45,178 nt of DNA, from positions 68,767 through 113,944 of the forward strand of contig PMYK01000023.1 in the NCBI GenBank assembly GCA_003171255.1, read 5' to 3'. Source of the DNA: Chloroflexota bacterium. Its GTDB lineage: Bacteria > Chloroflexota > Limnocylindria > Limnocylindrales > CSP1-4. Below the pieces are notes generated by a model, which was not told the origin of the DNA, searched no databases, and saw only the letters and a program-made list of their open reading frames with translations. The translations under genes were made by a program, and so were the position numbers. Positions 8,943 through 15,823 of the stretch are shown here, piece after piece. Position 1 is the first letter of the stretch. Every line of letters starts with the position of its first letter.

Positions 8943-9308
8943 TCAGACGTAGACGATCTCGTCGAAACTGGCGGCGAGGTATGCGATCAGGCGGTCGCGG
9001 GCGTCTGGCAGTTCAGCCCGGAGCCCCGGCACGAGGAAATGGAGCGAGATCGTGGGCACCATCAGGTGACCCTCGGAATCTACCCCGACGGTCTGGGGAG
9101 CCCCGCCACCGCGGGCAAAGACGCGCCGAAAGGCCTTCTCGTCGAGGCGGGCGGTCTTGCGCAAGTCGGCCACGACATTGGTCACGCCGCGCCGTTTGGC
9201 CACATCCCGTAGAAGCTCGGCGGCCCAGGCATCGAGTTGCTGATCCGTCTGTTCGCGCAGCCGCTTGCGGTACTCGGTCGGGTTTGCAGCCAGGCCCGTA
9301 GCGCCCAC
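8943..9308 (-). CDS. Conserved hypothetical protein
   Basis: 121 residues, family not recognised. An N-terminal helical part (EQTDQQLDAWAAELLRDVAK) precedes a conserved-looking core VGVDSEGHLMVPTISLHFLV and a charged C-terminal half, with no membrane segment or signal peptide. The start is a GTG at 9308 with AAGGAGGAG directly upstream, better than the longer frame to 9389, which has no ribosome site. It lies immediately before the UbiA prenyltransferase and ends where that frame opens, so the two are probably co-transcribed. Confidence 0.65.
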   Translation of the reverse strand: MGATGLAANPTEYRKRLREQTDQQLDAWAAELLRDVAKRRGVTNVVADLRKTARLDEKAFRRVFARGGGAPQTVGVDSEGHLMVPTISLHFLVPGLRAELPDARDRLIAYLAASFDEIVYV

Positions 9309-9415
9309 ATCTCCTCCTTGTGCTTGGTCCACCCCAGTATCGCAGAGTCGAGTGTCGACGGCCGTGGCGACATGTCCCGGCATTGCCAATAGAACAACAG
9401 TTCGATAGCCGACCG

Positions 9416-10267
9416 CTACCGATCGGCCATCGGCTGAGCCGCCTCGGCCTCGGCGTTCCCAGCCCCCACCGGCGGTCGGGAGCCCTCCGGCCAGTCGTTG
9501 AAGAGCTCCGTCAGCGAGCGGCCGATGCGGCCGGGCATCGGCCGGTCAGGGAAGTCCGCGACGAGCGCCTCGAGTGCCGCTTGGATCTGGGAGGTCAGGG
9601 TTGCCACGGCGTCAGCGCTTGGATGGGCTGGGGTCGCGGCCGCAGGTCCGATGGATGCGCCGATCCGTACGCGTACCGGCCGGCGGAAGCCCAGCCAGCT
9701 CGTACCGTTGACCGCCACCGGCACGACAGGCACGCCGGCTCGCAAGGACAAATACGCGGGTCCCTGTCGGAGGGGCAGGACGACGCCCTCGCCTGAGTGG
9801 ATCCGCCCTTCGCCGGCGATCGCGACCAGGGCTCCGTGGCCGAGCAACGACTCGGCGCGGGCGGTGGACGCCAGGAGTCCCCGGTTCCCCGGACGATACG
9901 GGACAACGACCCCGCTCCAGCGCATCAACCTGTTCCGCAATCCACGCCGCATCTCCTCCTGTTTCGGGCCGAAGAAGAATACGCGTCGCCGGCGGGGCGA
10001 GGCGGCGAGGACGAAGAACGGATCGGCCCAGTTCTGATGGGTGAAGCACAGGATCGCAGCGCCCGCCGGCACCCGCTCCATCCCCTCGACGCAGACCTTC
10101 GAGTACAGCCGCGAGACTACGCCAAAGAAGGCGCATACCGCCCGATACCGTCGGATCGAGGTGGCCGGCGCCTGCACGTCGATCCAGTCGCGCCCCGACT
10201 CGCGAACCGGCGCCGGCGTCGCGAATGGGCCGGTCGGCGCTGCGCGGGTGGGCGATGGTGTGGCCAT
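9416..10267 (-). CDS. 1-acylglycerol-3-phosphate acyltransferase-like (PlsC family)
   Basis: Membrane-associated acyltransferase, 283 residues, likely adding an acyl chain to lysophosphatidate or a related lipid. The HX4D catalytic motif is HQNWAD (His77, Asp82). The second conserved block reads GEGRIHSGEG, a variant of the usual EGTRS, and VPVVPVAVNG follows. A hydrophobic stretch sits near residues 41-60. The ATG at 10267 is preferred because a -10-like CATACT lies six bases upstream (leaderless); the frame is open to 10291. It is divergent from the HTH-nucleotidyltransferase operon. Confidence 0.85.
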   Translation of the reverse strand: MATPSPTRAAPTGPFATPAPVRESGRDWIDVQAPATSIRRYRAVCAFFGVVSRLYSKVCVEGMERVPAGAAILCFTHQNWADPFFVLAASPRRRRVFFFGPKQEEMRRGLRNRLMRWSGVVVPYRPGNRGLLASTARAESLLGHGALVAIAGEGRIHSGEGVVLPLRQGPAYLSLRAGVPVVPVAVNGTSWLGFRRPVRVRIGASIGPAAATPAHPSADAVATLTSQIQAALEALVADFPDRPMPGRIGRSLTELFNDWPEGSRPPVGAGNAEAEAAQPMADR

Positions 10268-10273
10268 GCAGCG

Positions 10274-10279
10274 AGTATG
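10274..10279 (-). promoter_or_regulatory. -10-like box of the acyltransferase gene
   Basis: CATACT on the minus strand, six bases before the ATG at 10267; another case of a -10 box placed for leaderless transcription. No strong -35 is visible. Confidence 0.3.
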
Positions 10280-10390
10280 CCAACCTGGCACAGTACGCGC
10301 TGTCGGGTAGCCGTCTTACAGGCGCCCGAAATGGACTGGTGGAGGCCGCTCGTCTCAGCTCCGGCTCGGGAGCATGCGGGCCGGCCCCTA

Positions 10391-10418
10391 TTGACCCGTT
10401 CTCAGGGCTGAGTACGAT
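10391..10418 (+). promoter_or_regulatory. Promoter of the HTH-nucleotidyltransferase operon
   Basis: TTGACC (10391-10396) and TACGAT (10413-10418) with a 16-base spacer form a plausible sigma70-type promoter. The predicted start of transcription is at or near 10426. It lies inside the operator array, so occupancy would block transcription. Confidence 0.5.
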
Positions 10419-10425
10419 TGTCGTC

Positions 10426-10476
10426 ATGCCTGAGAACGACTGTTCCATCTCTGAGAACGATCGTTCTCGTGTTTGA
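10426..10476 (+). CDS. Possible 16-codon leader peptide made of operator sequence
   Basis: An ATG seven bases after the -10 box opens a 16-codon frame, MPENDCSISENDRSRV. Its PEND and SEND pieces are encoded by the repeated operator units. The stop (10474-10476) overlaps the GTG start of the HTH protein at 10469 in another frame. If the mRNA is leaderless this would be translated first and could couple translation to the main gene. It may be a coincidence of the repeats. Confidence 0.25.
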   Translation: MPENDCSISENDRSRV

Positions 10477-11557
10477 GAACAGACCCTTCATCGAACTGAC
10501 CCTCGGCCGGTCCAGCGTCCGGCAGCGCATCCTCGCGCTGCTAATGAGTGCCGCCGACGGCCGACTCCATCTCCGTGAGATCCAGCGCCGAGCGAACACC
10601 AGCCCGGGGACGGCCAGTCGCGAGTTAGCCAGGCTGGTGGCGGCCGGTCTCATCGTTCGCGAGGCAGAAGGCAACCAGGTCTACTTCCGGGCTTCCACCT
10701 CGCCATTCGCAACGATACTAAGGACGCTGCTGGTCGCGATGCCCGAACCGGAGGTCGGACCGCGTGCGCCGCGCCTGCCCAGGGCGAAGTCCAGCCCGGC
10801 ATCTGCAGCAGCGGCGGTGACCGAGCCGAACCCCGCAGCGGCTGTGACCGAGCCGAGCCCGGCGCCGGGAACTGGGCAAGCGAAGCCGTCGGCTGGCTCA
10901 ACCGAATCGGATGTGGCGGGCGAAGCCGTCGTCGAGACTGCTCGTCGGGACATCACGGTGGCCGCCGGAGAAGCCGCGGCCACTGCGCTGCCGGCGGCCA
11001 CGGAAGCGGCTCCGCGAATCATCCGACCTCGGCCGGTAGACCAGGCCTCGACCGCCCTGCCGACCGAGACCGACGTCCAGAGCGTGCCCACCGCGCCGGC
11101 GGGTATGGCTCCGGGCGTGGAGCTGGGGCCGACGGCGGTACCTCCGAGCACTCTGCCGCCGAGGTTAACTCCCCGCTCCGCAAGACCAACCGGCGCAAGA
11201 CCAACCGGCGCCGCGCCCGCCGCCACACGCCCGGCAGCTCCAGACCCGGAGGGAATGCAAATCGCCGGGCGGCTGGCCGAGTCCGTCCGTTCGATGTACC
11301 GCGACGCGGTCCAGGGCATCTACCTGTACGGCCCACGGGCAGCTGGTCCCGCCCCTGACTCAGACGTGGAGACGATCATCGTCCTCGATCACGTCGATCA
11401 ATACGGCGCCGAGCTCGAACGAACCAGCCACCTCTACGCCGCGCTGTCGTACGAGCTAAACCTCGTAGTCAGCCGCATCTTCGTAACCGAGGCCGACTGG
11501 AGTGGCGGGTCCGATGGGACCTTGCCCCAGATGCGAGCGAAGGCGGTGGCCGTGTGA
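10469..11557 (+). CDS. Winged-helix regulator fused to a degenerate MNT-type nucleotidyltransferase domain
   Basis: 362 residues. Residues about 10-85 form a winged helix-turn-helix (SSVRQRILALL, HLREIQRRANTSPGTASREL, LVAAGLIVREAEGNQVYFRA), a fold common in MNT antitoxin fusions. A long Ala/Pro/Thr-rich linker runs to about residue 260. The C-terminal 100 residues resemble a minimal nucleotidyltransferase (GIYLYGPRAAGPAPDSDVE). The usual GS is GP (288-289) and the usual DxD is Asp299-Val-Glu301, so catalysis is doubtful. The GTG at 10469 puts the HTH near the N-terminus as in related proteins; the frame is open to 10418, and no Shine-Dalgarno is seen. It overlaps the next gene by GTGA. Likely a DNA-binding antitoxin-like regulator; function inferred. 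Confidence 0.7.
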   Translation: MFENRPFIELTLGRSSVRQRILALLMSAADGRLHLREIQRRANTSPGTASRELARLVAAGLIVREAEGNQVYFRASTSPFATILRTLLVAMPEPEVGPRAPRLPRAKSSPASAAAAVTEPNPAAAVTEPSPAPGTGQAKPSAGSTESDVAGEAVVETARRDITVAAGEAAATALPAATEAAPRIIRPRPVDQASTALPTETDVQSVPTAPAGMAPGVELGPTAVPPSTLPPRLTPRSARPTGARPTGAAPAATRPAAPDPEGMQIAGRLAESVRSMYRDAVQGIYLYGPRAAGPAPDSDVETIIVLDHVDQYGAELERTSHLYAALSYELNLVVSRIFVTEADWSGGSDGTLPQMRAKAVAV

Positions 11558-11949
11558 CCGCCCGCAGCGCTCAACTTATCGACGGTGCGAACCGAGCCCT
11601 GGCCTCGGCCCAGCGGGAGCTCGAGGCCCACGATCTGGAGACCGCCGCGGAGCGGGCCTGCGTGGCTATGCTCCGCCTCGCGAAGGCCTGCCTCGATGTC
11701 GACGGCCTATCACCCGGGCCGGCGCAGGCCGTCTGCTCACAGTATGGCCAGCACTTCGTGCAGACCGGCCGGATGTACTCGGCCTACTTCCGATGGCTCC
11801 TCGATGCCGCTGATCTGCGCAAGGCCGCGGCCAGCGACATCGCCGCCCCGATCGACTACGACGCCGCGGCCACAGCTGTCGAGCGGGCCGAGATCTTCCG
11901 AGACGCAACGACTCGCTTCGTGGCGCGGAGCCGCGCATGGCCGACGTGA
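11554..11949 (+). CDS. HEPN-domain-like protein, probable partner of the MNT protein
   Basis: 131 mostly helical residues with the HEPN layout: an N-terminal helix (LASAQRELEAHDLETAAERA), a second helix (ACVAMLRLAKACL), the loop-helix QYGQHFVQTGRMYSAYFRW, and a last helix with LRKAAASDIAAPIDYD. MNT/HEPN gene pairs are known toxin-antitoxin modules in which HEPN is an RNase. Here the RX4-6H catalytic motif is not visible: after Arg89 positions 94-96 are Ser-Asp-Ile. The protein is either an inactive or altered HEPN, or uses other residues. It starts in a 4-base overlap with the MNT gene and its end overlaps the following gene by 13 bases. Confidence 0.6.
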   Translation: MTARSAQLIDGANRALASAQRELEAHDLETAAERACVAMLRLAKACLDVDGLSPGPAQAVCSQYGQHFVQTGRMYSAYFRWLLDAADLRKAAASDIAAPIDYDAAATAVERAEIFRDATTRFVARSRAWPT

Positions 11950-12380
11950 TCGGCTTCTACGTCCGAGGAGGGCTGGCTGGTCCCGAGGCGGAGCTGCTCG
12001 ACCATCCCTACACGGACCTCATCGGTGCCGCGCTCCGGTGGAAGAGGTACCGAGGCCGGACCGCACCCTGGCTGTCCGGACATTGCGAGCTTTGCGACGC
12101 CACCTTCACAGAGGGCGGCTCGCCCGGCCTGACCTCCGGCTACTCCGTCTTGGGCGGCGGCCCGGCCGGTCAGGACGACCACGTCTGGATCTGCGCCGTC
12201 TGCTACGAACTCGGTCGTGACCGCTTCTGCTGGACCGTGCTCGACACGCGTGATGAGGCCGCACAACCACTCGGTCTGATCGATGCGGCGCTCGGGCTCT
12301 ATGTGCTGCCGGCGGTTGATGACGCCTATCGCTCCGACGGGAGCCTGATAGCCGTCGCTCCCCTGCCCCGCTCCCGGTGA
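11937..12380 (+). CDS. Hypothetical protein with two CxxC pairs (zinc-ribbon-like)
   Basis: 147 residues, family unknown. Cys50-x2-Cys53 (HCELCDATF) and Cys86-x2-Cys89 (ICAVCYE) are spaced as in a zinc ribbon; aromatic residues surround both knuckles. There is no signal peptide or membrane segment. It begins inside the HEPN gene and ends in a 4-base overlap with the glycosylase gene, so it is the third cistron of a tightly coupled operon. A nucleic-acid- or protein-binding accessory role is only a guess. Confidence 0.65.
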   Translation: MADVIGFYVRGGLAGPEAELLDHPYTDLIGAALRWKRYRGRTAPWLSGHCELCDATFTEGGSPGLTSGYSVLGGGPAGQDDHVWICAVCYELGRDRFCWTVLDTRDEAAQPLGLIDAALGLYVLPAVDDAYRSDGSLIAVAPLPRSR

Positions 12381-12961
12381 CCCCGGACGATCGACCGCGG
12401 TGCTGGTGGCCCAAGGGGTCGGGCGCTGCCGACCCCTTGATGCTGGCCTACCACGACACCGAATGGGGCATTCCCTCGTCGGACGACCGCGACCTCTTCG
12501 AGCGCCTCGCGTTGGAAGGTTTCCAGGCGGGCCTGGCGTGGATCACGATCCTGCGGAAGCGCGAGGCCTTCCGGCGGGCGTTCGATGGCTTCGATCCGAG
12601 GCGCGTCGCGGACTACGATGAGTCGGACCGGGCCAGGCTGCTCGAGGATGCAAGCATCGTCCGCAACCGCGCCAAGATCGACGCCACGATCGGCAACGCA
12701 GCCGCATTCCTCGAGGTGGCGGCCGAGCACGGCGGCTTCGCCGCCTATCTCGCCGGCCAGCTTCCCCGATCGGCGCCAACGCTGCCGGCTACCGCGACCT
12801 TGGCGGAGGTCCCGGCCTCGACCGCGGAGTCCGACACGCTGGCAGCCGACCTGCGCCGACGCGGATTCCGGTTCGTGGGGACGACGATCGTATACGCGTT
12901 CATGCAGAGCGTCGGTCTGGTCGACGACCACCTGCCCGCGTGCTTCCGATATCGCGGCTGA
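12377..12961 (+). CDS. tag: DNA-3-methyladenine glycosylase I
   Basis: Base-excision-repair enzyme that removes 3-methyladenine from alkylated DNA; 194 residues. Landmarks match the family: CWWPKGSGAADPLMLAYHDTEW, LEGFQAGLAWITILRKRE, and RGFRFVGTTIVYAFMQSVGL. The zinc-snap ligands appear present: Cys9, His26 in AYHD, and the C-terminal His and Cys in DDHLPAC. The GTG start overlaps the preceding stop. It is the last gene of the operon behind the operator array, linking that unit to DNA damage. Confidence 0.93.
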   Translation: MTPDDRPRCWWPKGSGAADPLMLAYHDTEWGIPSSDDRDLFERLALEGFQAGLAWITILRKREAFRRAFDGFDPRRVADYDESDRARLLEDASIVRNRAKIDATIGNAAAFLEVAAEHGGFAAYLAGQLPRSAPTLPATATLAEVPASTAESDTLAADLRRRGFRFVGTTIVYAFMQSVGLVDDHLPACFRYRG

Positions 12962-12998
12962 CACTCGAACCACCCTCCCCTACCGGGCATTTCGTTCC

Positions 12999-13019
12999 GG
13001 CTCGAAAAATCGTCGAGCC
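12999..13019 (+). terminator. Hairpin downstream of tag
   Basis: GGCTCGA (12999-13005) and TCGAGCC (13013-13019) pair around a 7-base loop, about 40 bases after the tag stop. No U-tract follows, so it is a weak terminator candidate. The rest of 12962-13200 shows only a ribosome site (GGAGG) for the next gene. Confidence 0.35.
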
Positions 13020-13200
13020 TGCGGCTCCAACTCCTGGGCGACATTCGAGTTCGATGCGACATGGCGAGTCGAGATCGCCATCGATCGTCTTCCTGCGCAT
13101 GCTCTTGAGTGACTACCCGGCGCCATTTCGGGCAACGGTCGTTCGAGTTTGAACAAAGCCGTCCGAGGAGCAGTCTGGATGGCTAGATGGAGGTCCGCTG

Positions 13201-14160
13201 ATGGCGATCATTCGAGCCCGCGTGCGATCGGGCGCCATTGAGATTCTGGCGCTCGGCGCCATGGTCGTCTCGGCGTCGGGCTGTTCGAATGCTGGCTCCG
13301 GCACGGCAGCGAACACGGTCGAATCGCCGTCGGCCCCATCTGCCTCGGGTGTGCCTGAGTCGATCCGGTCCGGGGTCATACCGCTGCCGACGGATCTGCC
13401 GCTCTCGATCGACTACGAGGATGCCATGCGCCTCTTCGAGTACGACCGGGCCCGCGCCTTCGACCTCGTGGAGAAGTCGGTCCGGGACAAGGATGGCGTG
13501 GCCATTCATGACATCACCTACGTCCAGGCGTCCGGTTCGCGGACGCAGGCATACCTGGTGGTGCCGCCCGGGGCCGGGCCGTTCGGTGGCGTCATGTATC
13601 TGCACGGCGCCTACGGTGGCTCGTCGGACTTCCTCGACGAGGCGGTCGATCTCGCAAACCACGGAGTGGTTTCGCTCCTGATCAACCAGCCCGAATGGAA
13701 ATTGGACCCATCGACCCACGCCGAGGCCGTGACGGAGATCGTGTTCGAGATGCGCGAGCTGCGTCGATCGCTCGACCTGCTGGCGTCTCGGCCGGAAGTC
13801 GACCCGGACCGGCTCGGCTTCGTTGGGTTCAGCTTCGGCGCCATCCGAGGCGGCACCTTCGCCGGGATCGAGGGCAAGCGCCTCAAAATCGCCATTCTCA
13901 TGTCGACGCCGCCGAGCTACGGACTCTCCTACATGGCCCCGTTCGACCCGATCGTCTGGGCCCAGCACGTCTCTCCCGCCGCCCTGTACGTGCAGGAAGG
14001 GACCCAGGACGGCTGGTTCACCCACGCCGAGGTCGAATCACTCGTGGCTGCGGCTCAGGAGCCCAAGAAGCTGGCCTGGTACGAGGCCGGTCATGGATTG
14101 AACAAGAACGCCTACGACGACAGGTTGGGCTGGCTCGAGACGGCGTTGCGCGACACCTGA
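13201..14160 (+). CDS. Secreted lipoprotein, alpha/beta hydrolase (dienelactone hydrolase-like)
   Basis: 319 residues. A signal peptide with lipobox SASGC makes Cys28 the lipid-anchored residue, so it is probably displayed on the outer face of the cytoplasmic membrane. A Ser/Gly/Ala-rich linker is followed by an alpha/beta hydrolase domain: oxyanion region YLHGAYGG, nucleophile elbow GFSFG (Ser211), Asp270 in EGTQDGW and His298 in EAGHGL form a plausible catalytic triad. The substrate is unknown; an ester or peptide hydrolase is likely. GGAGG precedes the ATG at 13201. Confidence 0.85.
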   Translation: MAIIRARVRSGAIEILALGAMVVSASGCSNAGSGTAANTVESPSAPSASGVPESIRSGVIPLPTDLPLSIDYEDAMRLFEYDRARAFDLVEKSVRDKDGVAIHDITYVQASGSRTQAYLVVPPGAGPFGGVMYLHGAYGGSSDFLDEAVDLANHGVVSLLINQPEWKLDPSTHAEAVTEIVFEMRELRRSLDLLASRPEVDPDRLGFVGFSFGAIRGGTFAGIEGKRLKIAILMSTPPSYGLSYMAPFDPIVWAQHVSPAALYVQEGTQDGWFTHAEVESLVAAAQEPKKLAWYEAGHGLNKNAYDDRLGWLETALRDT

Positions 14161-14191
14161 AAGCCTCAACCCCGCCTCACCGACCGCCTGC

Positions 14192-14197
14192 TAGGAT
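14192..14197 (+). promoter_or_regulatory. -10-like box for the DUF7832-like gene
   Basis: TAGGAT six bases before the ATG at 14204; consistent with a leaderless transcript. The identical hexamer precedes sucC at 476. Confidence 0.4.
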
Positions 14198-14203
14198 CAG
14201 GCG

Positions 14204-14716
14204 ATGCAATCTGAAGAACCATCCGTAATCGAATACGACGCGTGGCGCTGGCATACCGAAGGCGCCTTCCCGAAGGACCAGCCGCCCGAGCAGGGCTACG
14301 TCCACATTGGAGTGTTTCTGACCTGGCTCATCGACCATGACATGCTCGATCCAGACTGGGTCGAGGCGTCCGGCGTGAAGCGCGCCGTCGCCGCCATCCG
14401 CGACCGCCAGGAGACCGCCTGCGCCCTGCGCGACATGACGGATGGTCGGCTCACAAGCGAAATGCTCAATGTCGAGGGCCAAGGGTTCACCGGCGCCTAC
14501 TACGCCCCGGAGTACGGCTATCCTCGCGACTGGCGGCGCGTCTTCGGGCGGCAGGCCGACCGATACGCCGTGCCAGATGAGTGGGCGACCTACGACCGCA
14601 TCGAGCCACTGATTGAATACCGCTTGGGCCAGTGGGTGGCAGCAGGCCGGCCCGAGTTGATGCCCATGCCCGGGCTGATCGGGGGCCTGCTCAAGTTCCT
14701 GCGACCCCGCCGCTAG
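14204..14716 (+). CDS. DUF7832-like cytoplasmic protein
   Basis: 170 residues. The N-terminal block EYDAWRWHTEGAFPKDQPPE then GYVHIGVFLTWLIDH resembles the DUF7832 pattern (a WH...FP...P...HIG.FL.W core). No signal peptide is seen. The C-terminal half is rich in Trp, Tyr and Pro. Function unknown; such small cytoplasmic proteins are sometimes immunity-like, but nothing here shows that. The family call is from memory of the motif only. Confidence 0.55.
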   Translation: MQSEEPSVIEYDAWRWHTEGAFPKDQPPEQGYVHIGVFLTWLIDHDMLDPDWVEASGVKRAVAAIRDRQETACALRDMTDGRLTSEMLNVEGQGFTGAYYAPEYGYPRDWRRVFGRQADRYAVPDEWATYDRIEPLIEYRLGQWVAAGRPELMPMPGLIGGLLKFLRPRR

Positions 14717-14956
14717 AGCCTGCCTCGCTGAGGGCCAGACAAGGGCAGGCGAACTGCATTCTTTCGCCGCCGTGTCGGGCCAGCGGGGGCCCACCGACGA
14801 CCGCACGGACCTGCGGAACCTGTCAGGTGGGAGTGCGGCGACGCCTCCCAGTCAGCCTGCGCCGCCGCGTGAGGCGCAGCATTGCACAAGTCGGCTCGGC
14901 TTGCATTTGCGCCCTCCGACCGTTGTTCCGTGTACCGCTCTACGGACATGCCGCGC

Positions 14957-14962
14957 GATAAT
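14957..14962 (+). promoter_or_regulatory. -10-like box for apbE
   Basis: GATAAT six bases before the ATG at 14969, favouring that ATG over the one at 14948 and a leaderless message. The 240 bases before it show no other feature. Confidence 0.4.
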
Positions 14963-14968
14963 GCTGCC

Positions 14969-15814
14969 ATGCCTGAGCCCGGTTCTCTCCCTGCTGACCA
15001 ATCCGGCACGAGAACAGTCTCGCCAGCCACGACCCCGCTGCCGGGTCTGCATCGAGTCGAGCAGATTATGGGTACGGCAATCGGCCTGGACGTCCGCGAT
15101 GACTCCGTGCCGGCGGCGGCGCTGGAGCAGGCGTTCGACTACCTGCGCGGAGTCGACCTCCGTTTCAGCACTTACAAACCAGACAGCGAGGTCAGCCGGC
15201 TGATCCGCGGCGAGATCACCGAGGCGGACTGCAGCCCGGACCTGAATGAGGTCCTCGCTTTGTGCGAGCAGGTCCGCGGCACGACCGAGGGCTACTTCGA
15301 CATCCGAGCCCATCGACCTGATGGTCGGCCGGATCCGACCGGCCTGGTCAAGGGCTGGTCACTCGAGAACGCCGGCCGGATCCTCGAGGCCGCGGGCGCC
15401 CACAACTACTGCATCAACGGTGGCGGGGACATCGTGTCCCGTGGCGAGGCCGCGCCCGGCAAGGCCTGGCGGGTTGGAATTCGCCATCCGCTGATCGCCG
15501 ACAGGCTGGCCACTGTGCTGGCGGTCCGCAACGCTGGGGTCGCGACGTCCGGTGCGTACGAGCGCGGCGACCACGTTCGTGACCCATTCACCGGTCGGGC
15601 CGCGGCCGGCGTCCTGAGCATCACGATCGTCGGGCCGAACCTGACCCTTGCGGATGCCTACGCTACGGCCGCTTTCGCGATGGGTCCGACCGGGCTGGCC
15701 TGGGTCGCGAACGTGCCCGATTACGAAGGCTGCTCCGTCACGGCCGACCGAGACGGATCGGATGCGCGCCTGAACTGGACTCCCGGTTTCGACGGCTGCT
15801 TCGCCGACCGCTGA
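14969..15814 (+). CDS. apbE: FAD:protein FMN transferase (ApbE family)
   Basis: Transfers FMN from FAD to a threonine of target proteins. 281 residues from this start, somewhat short of usual ApbE. Conserved parts are GTAIGLDV, LRFSTYKPDSEVSRL, the flavin-binding INGGGDIV and the C-terminal VATSGAYERGDHVRDPFTGR, followed by TLADAYATAAFAMG with the Mg-ligand aspartate. No signal peptide or lipobox is seen, so a cytoplasmic form is likely. No obvious target protein (NqrC/RnfG-like) is nearby. Confidence 0.9.
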   Translation: MPEPGSLPADQSGTRTVSPATTPLPGLHRVEQIMGTAIGLDVRDDSVPAAALEQAFDYLRGVDLRFSTYKPDSEVSRLIRGEITEADCSPDLNEVLALCEQVRGTTEGYFDIRAHRPDGRPDPTGLVKGWSLENAGRILEAAGAHNYCINGGGDIVSRGEAAPGKAWRVGIRHPLIADRLATVLAVRNAGVATSGAYERGDHVRDPFTGRAAAGVLSITIVGPNLTLADAYATAAFAMGPTGLAWVANVPDYEGCSVTADRDGSDARLNWTPGFDGCFADR

Positions 15815-15823
15815 GCCGAGCCG

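Larger units (their letters stand above)
10388..10480. promoter_or_regulatory. Phased array of five operator-like sites (GAACN4GTTC) over a promoter
   Basis: The central site GAGAACGATCGTTCTC (10453-10468) is a perfect 16-bp palindrome with core GAAC-N4-GTTC. A second full core is GAACGACTGTTC at 10434-10445. Degenerate or half sites start at 10388 (right half CGTTCTC), 10410 (GAGTACGATTGTCGTC) and 10475 (GAGAAC). Unit starts are 22, 22, 21 and 22 bases apart, about two helical turns, so bound proteins would lie on one face of the DNA. The core is identical in form to Gram-positive-type LexA boxes, but autoregulation by the downstream HTH protein is equally possible. Confidence 0.7.
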
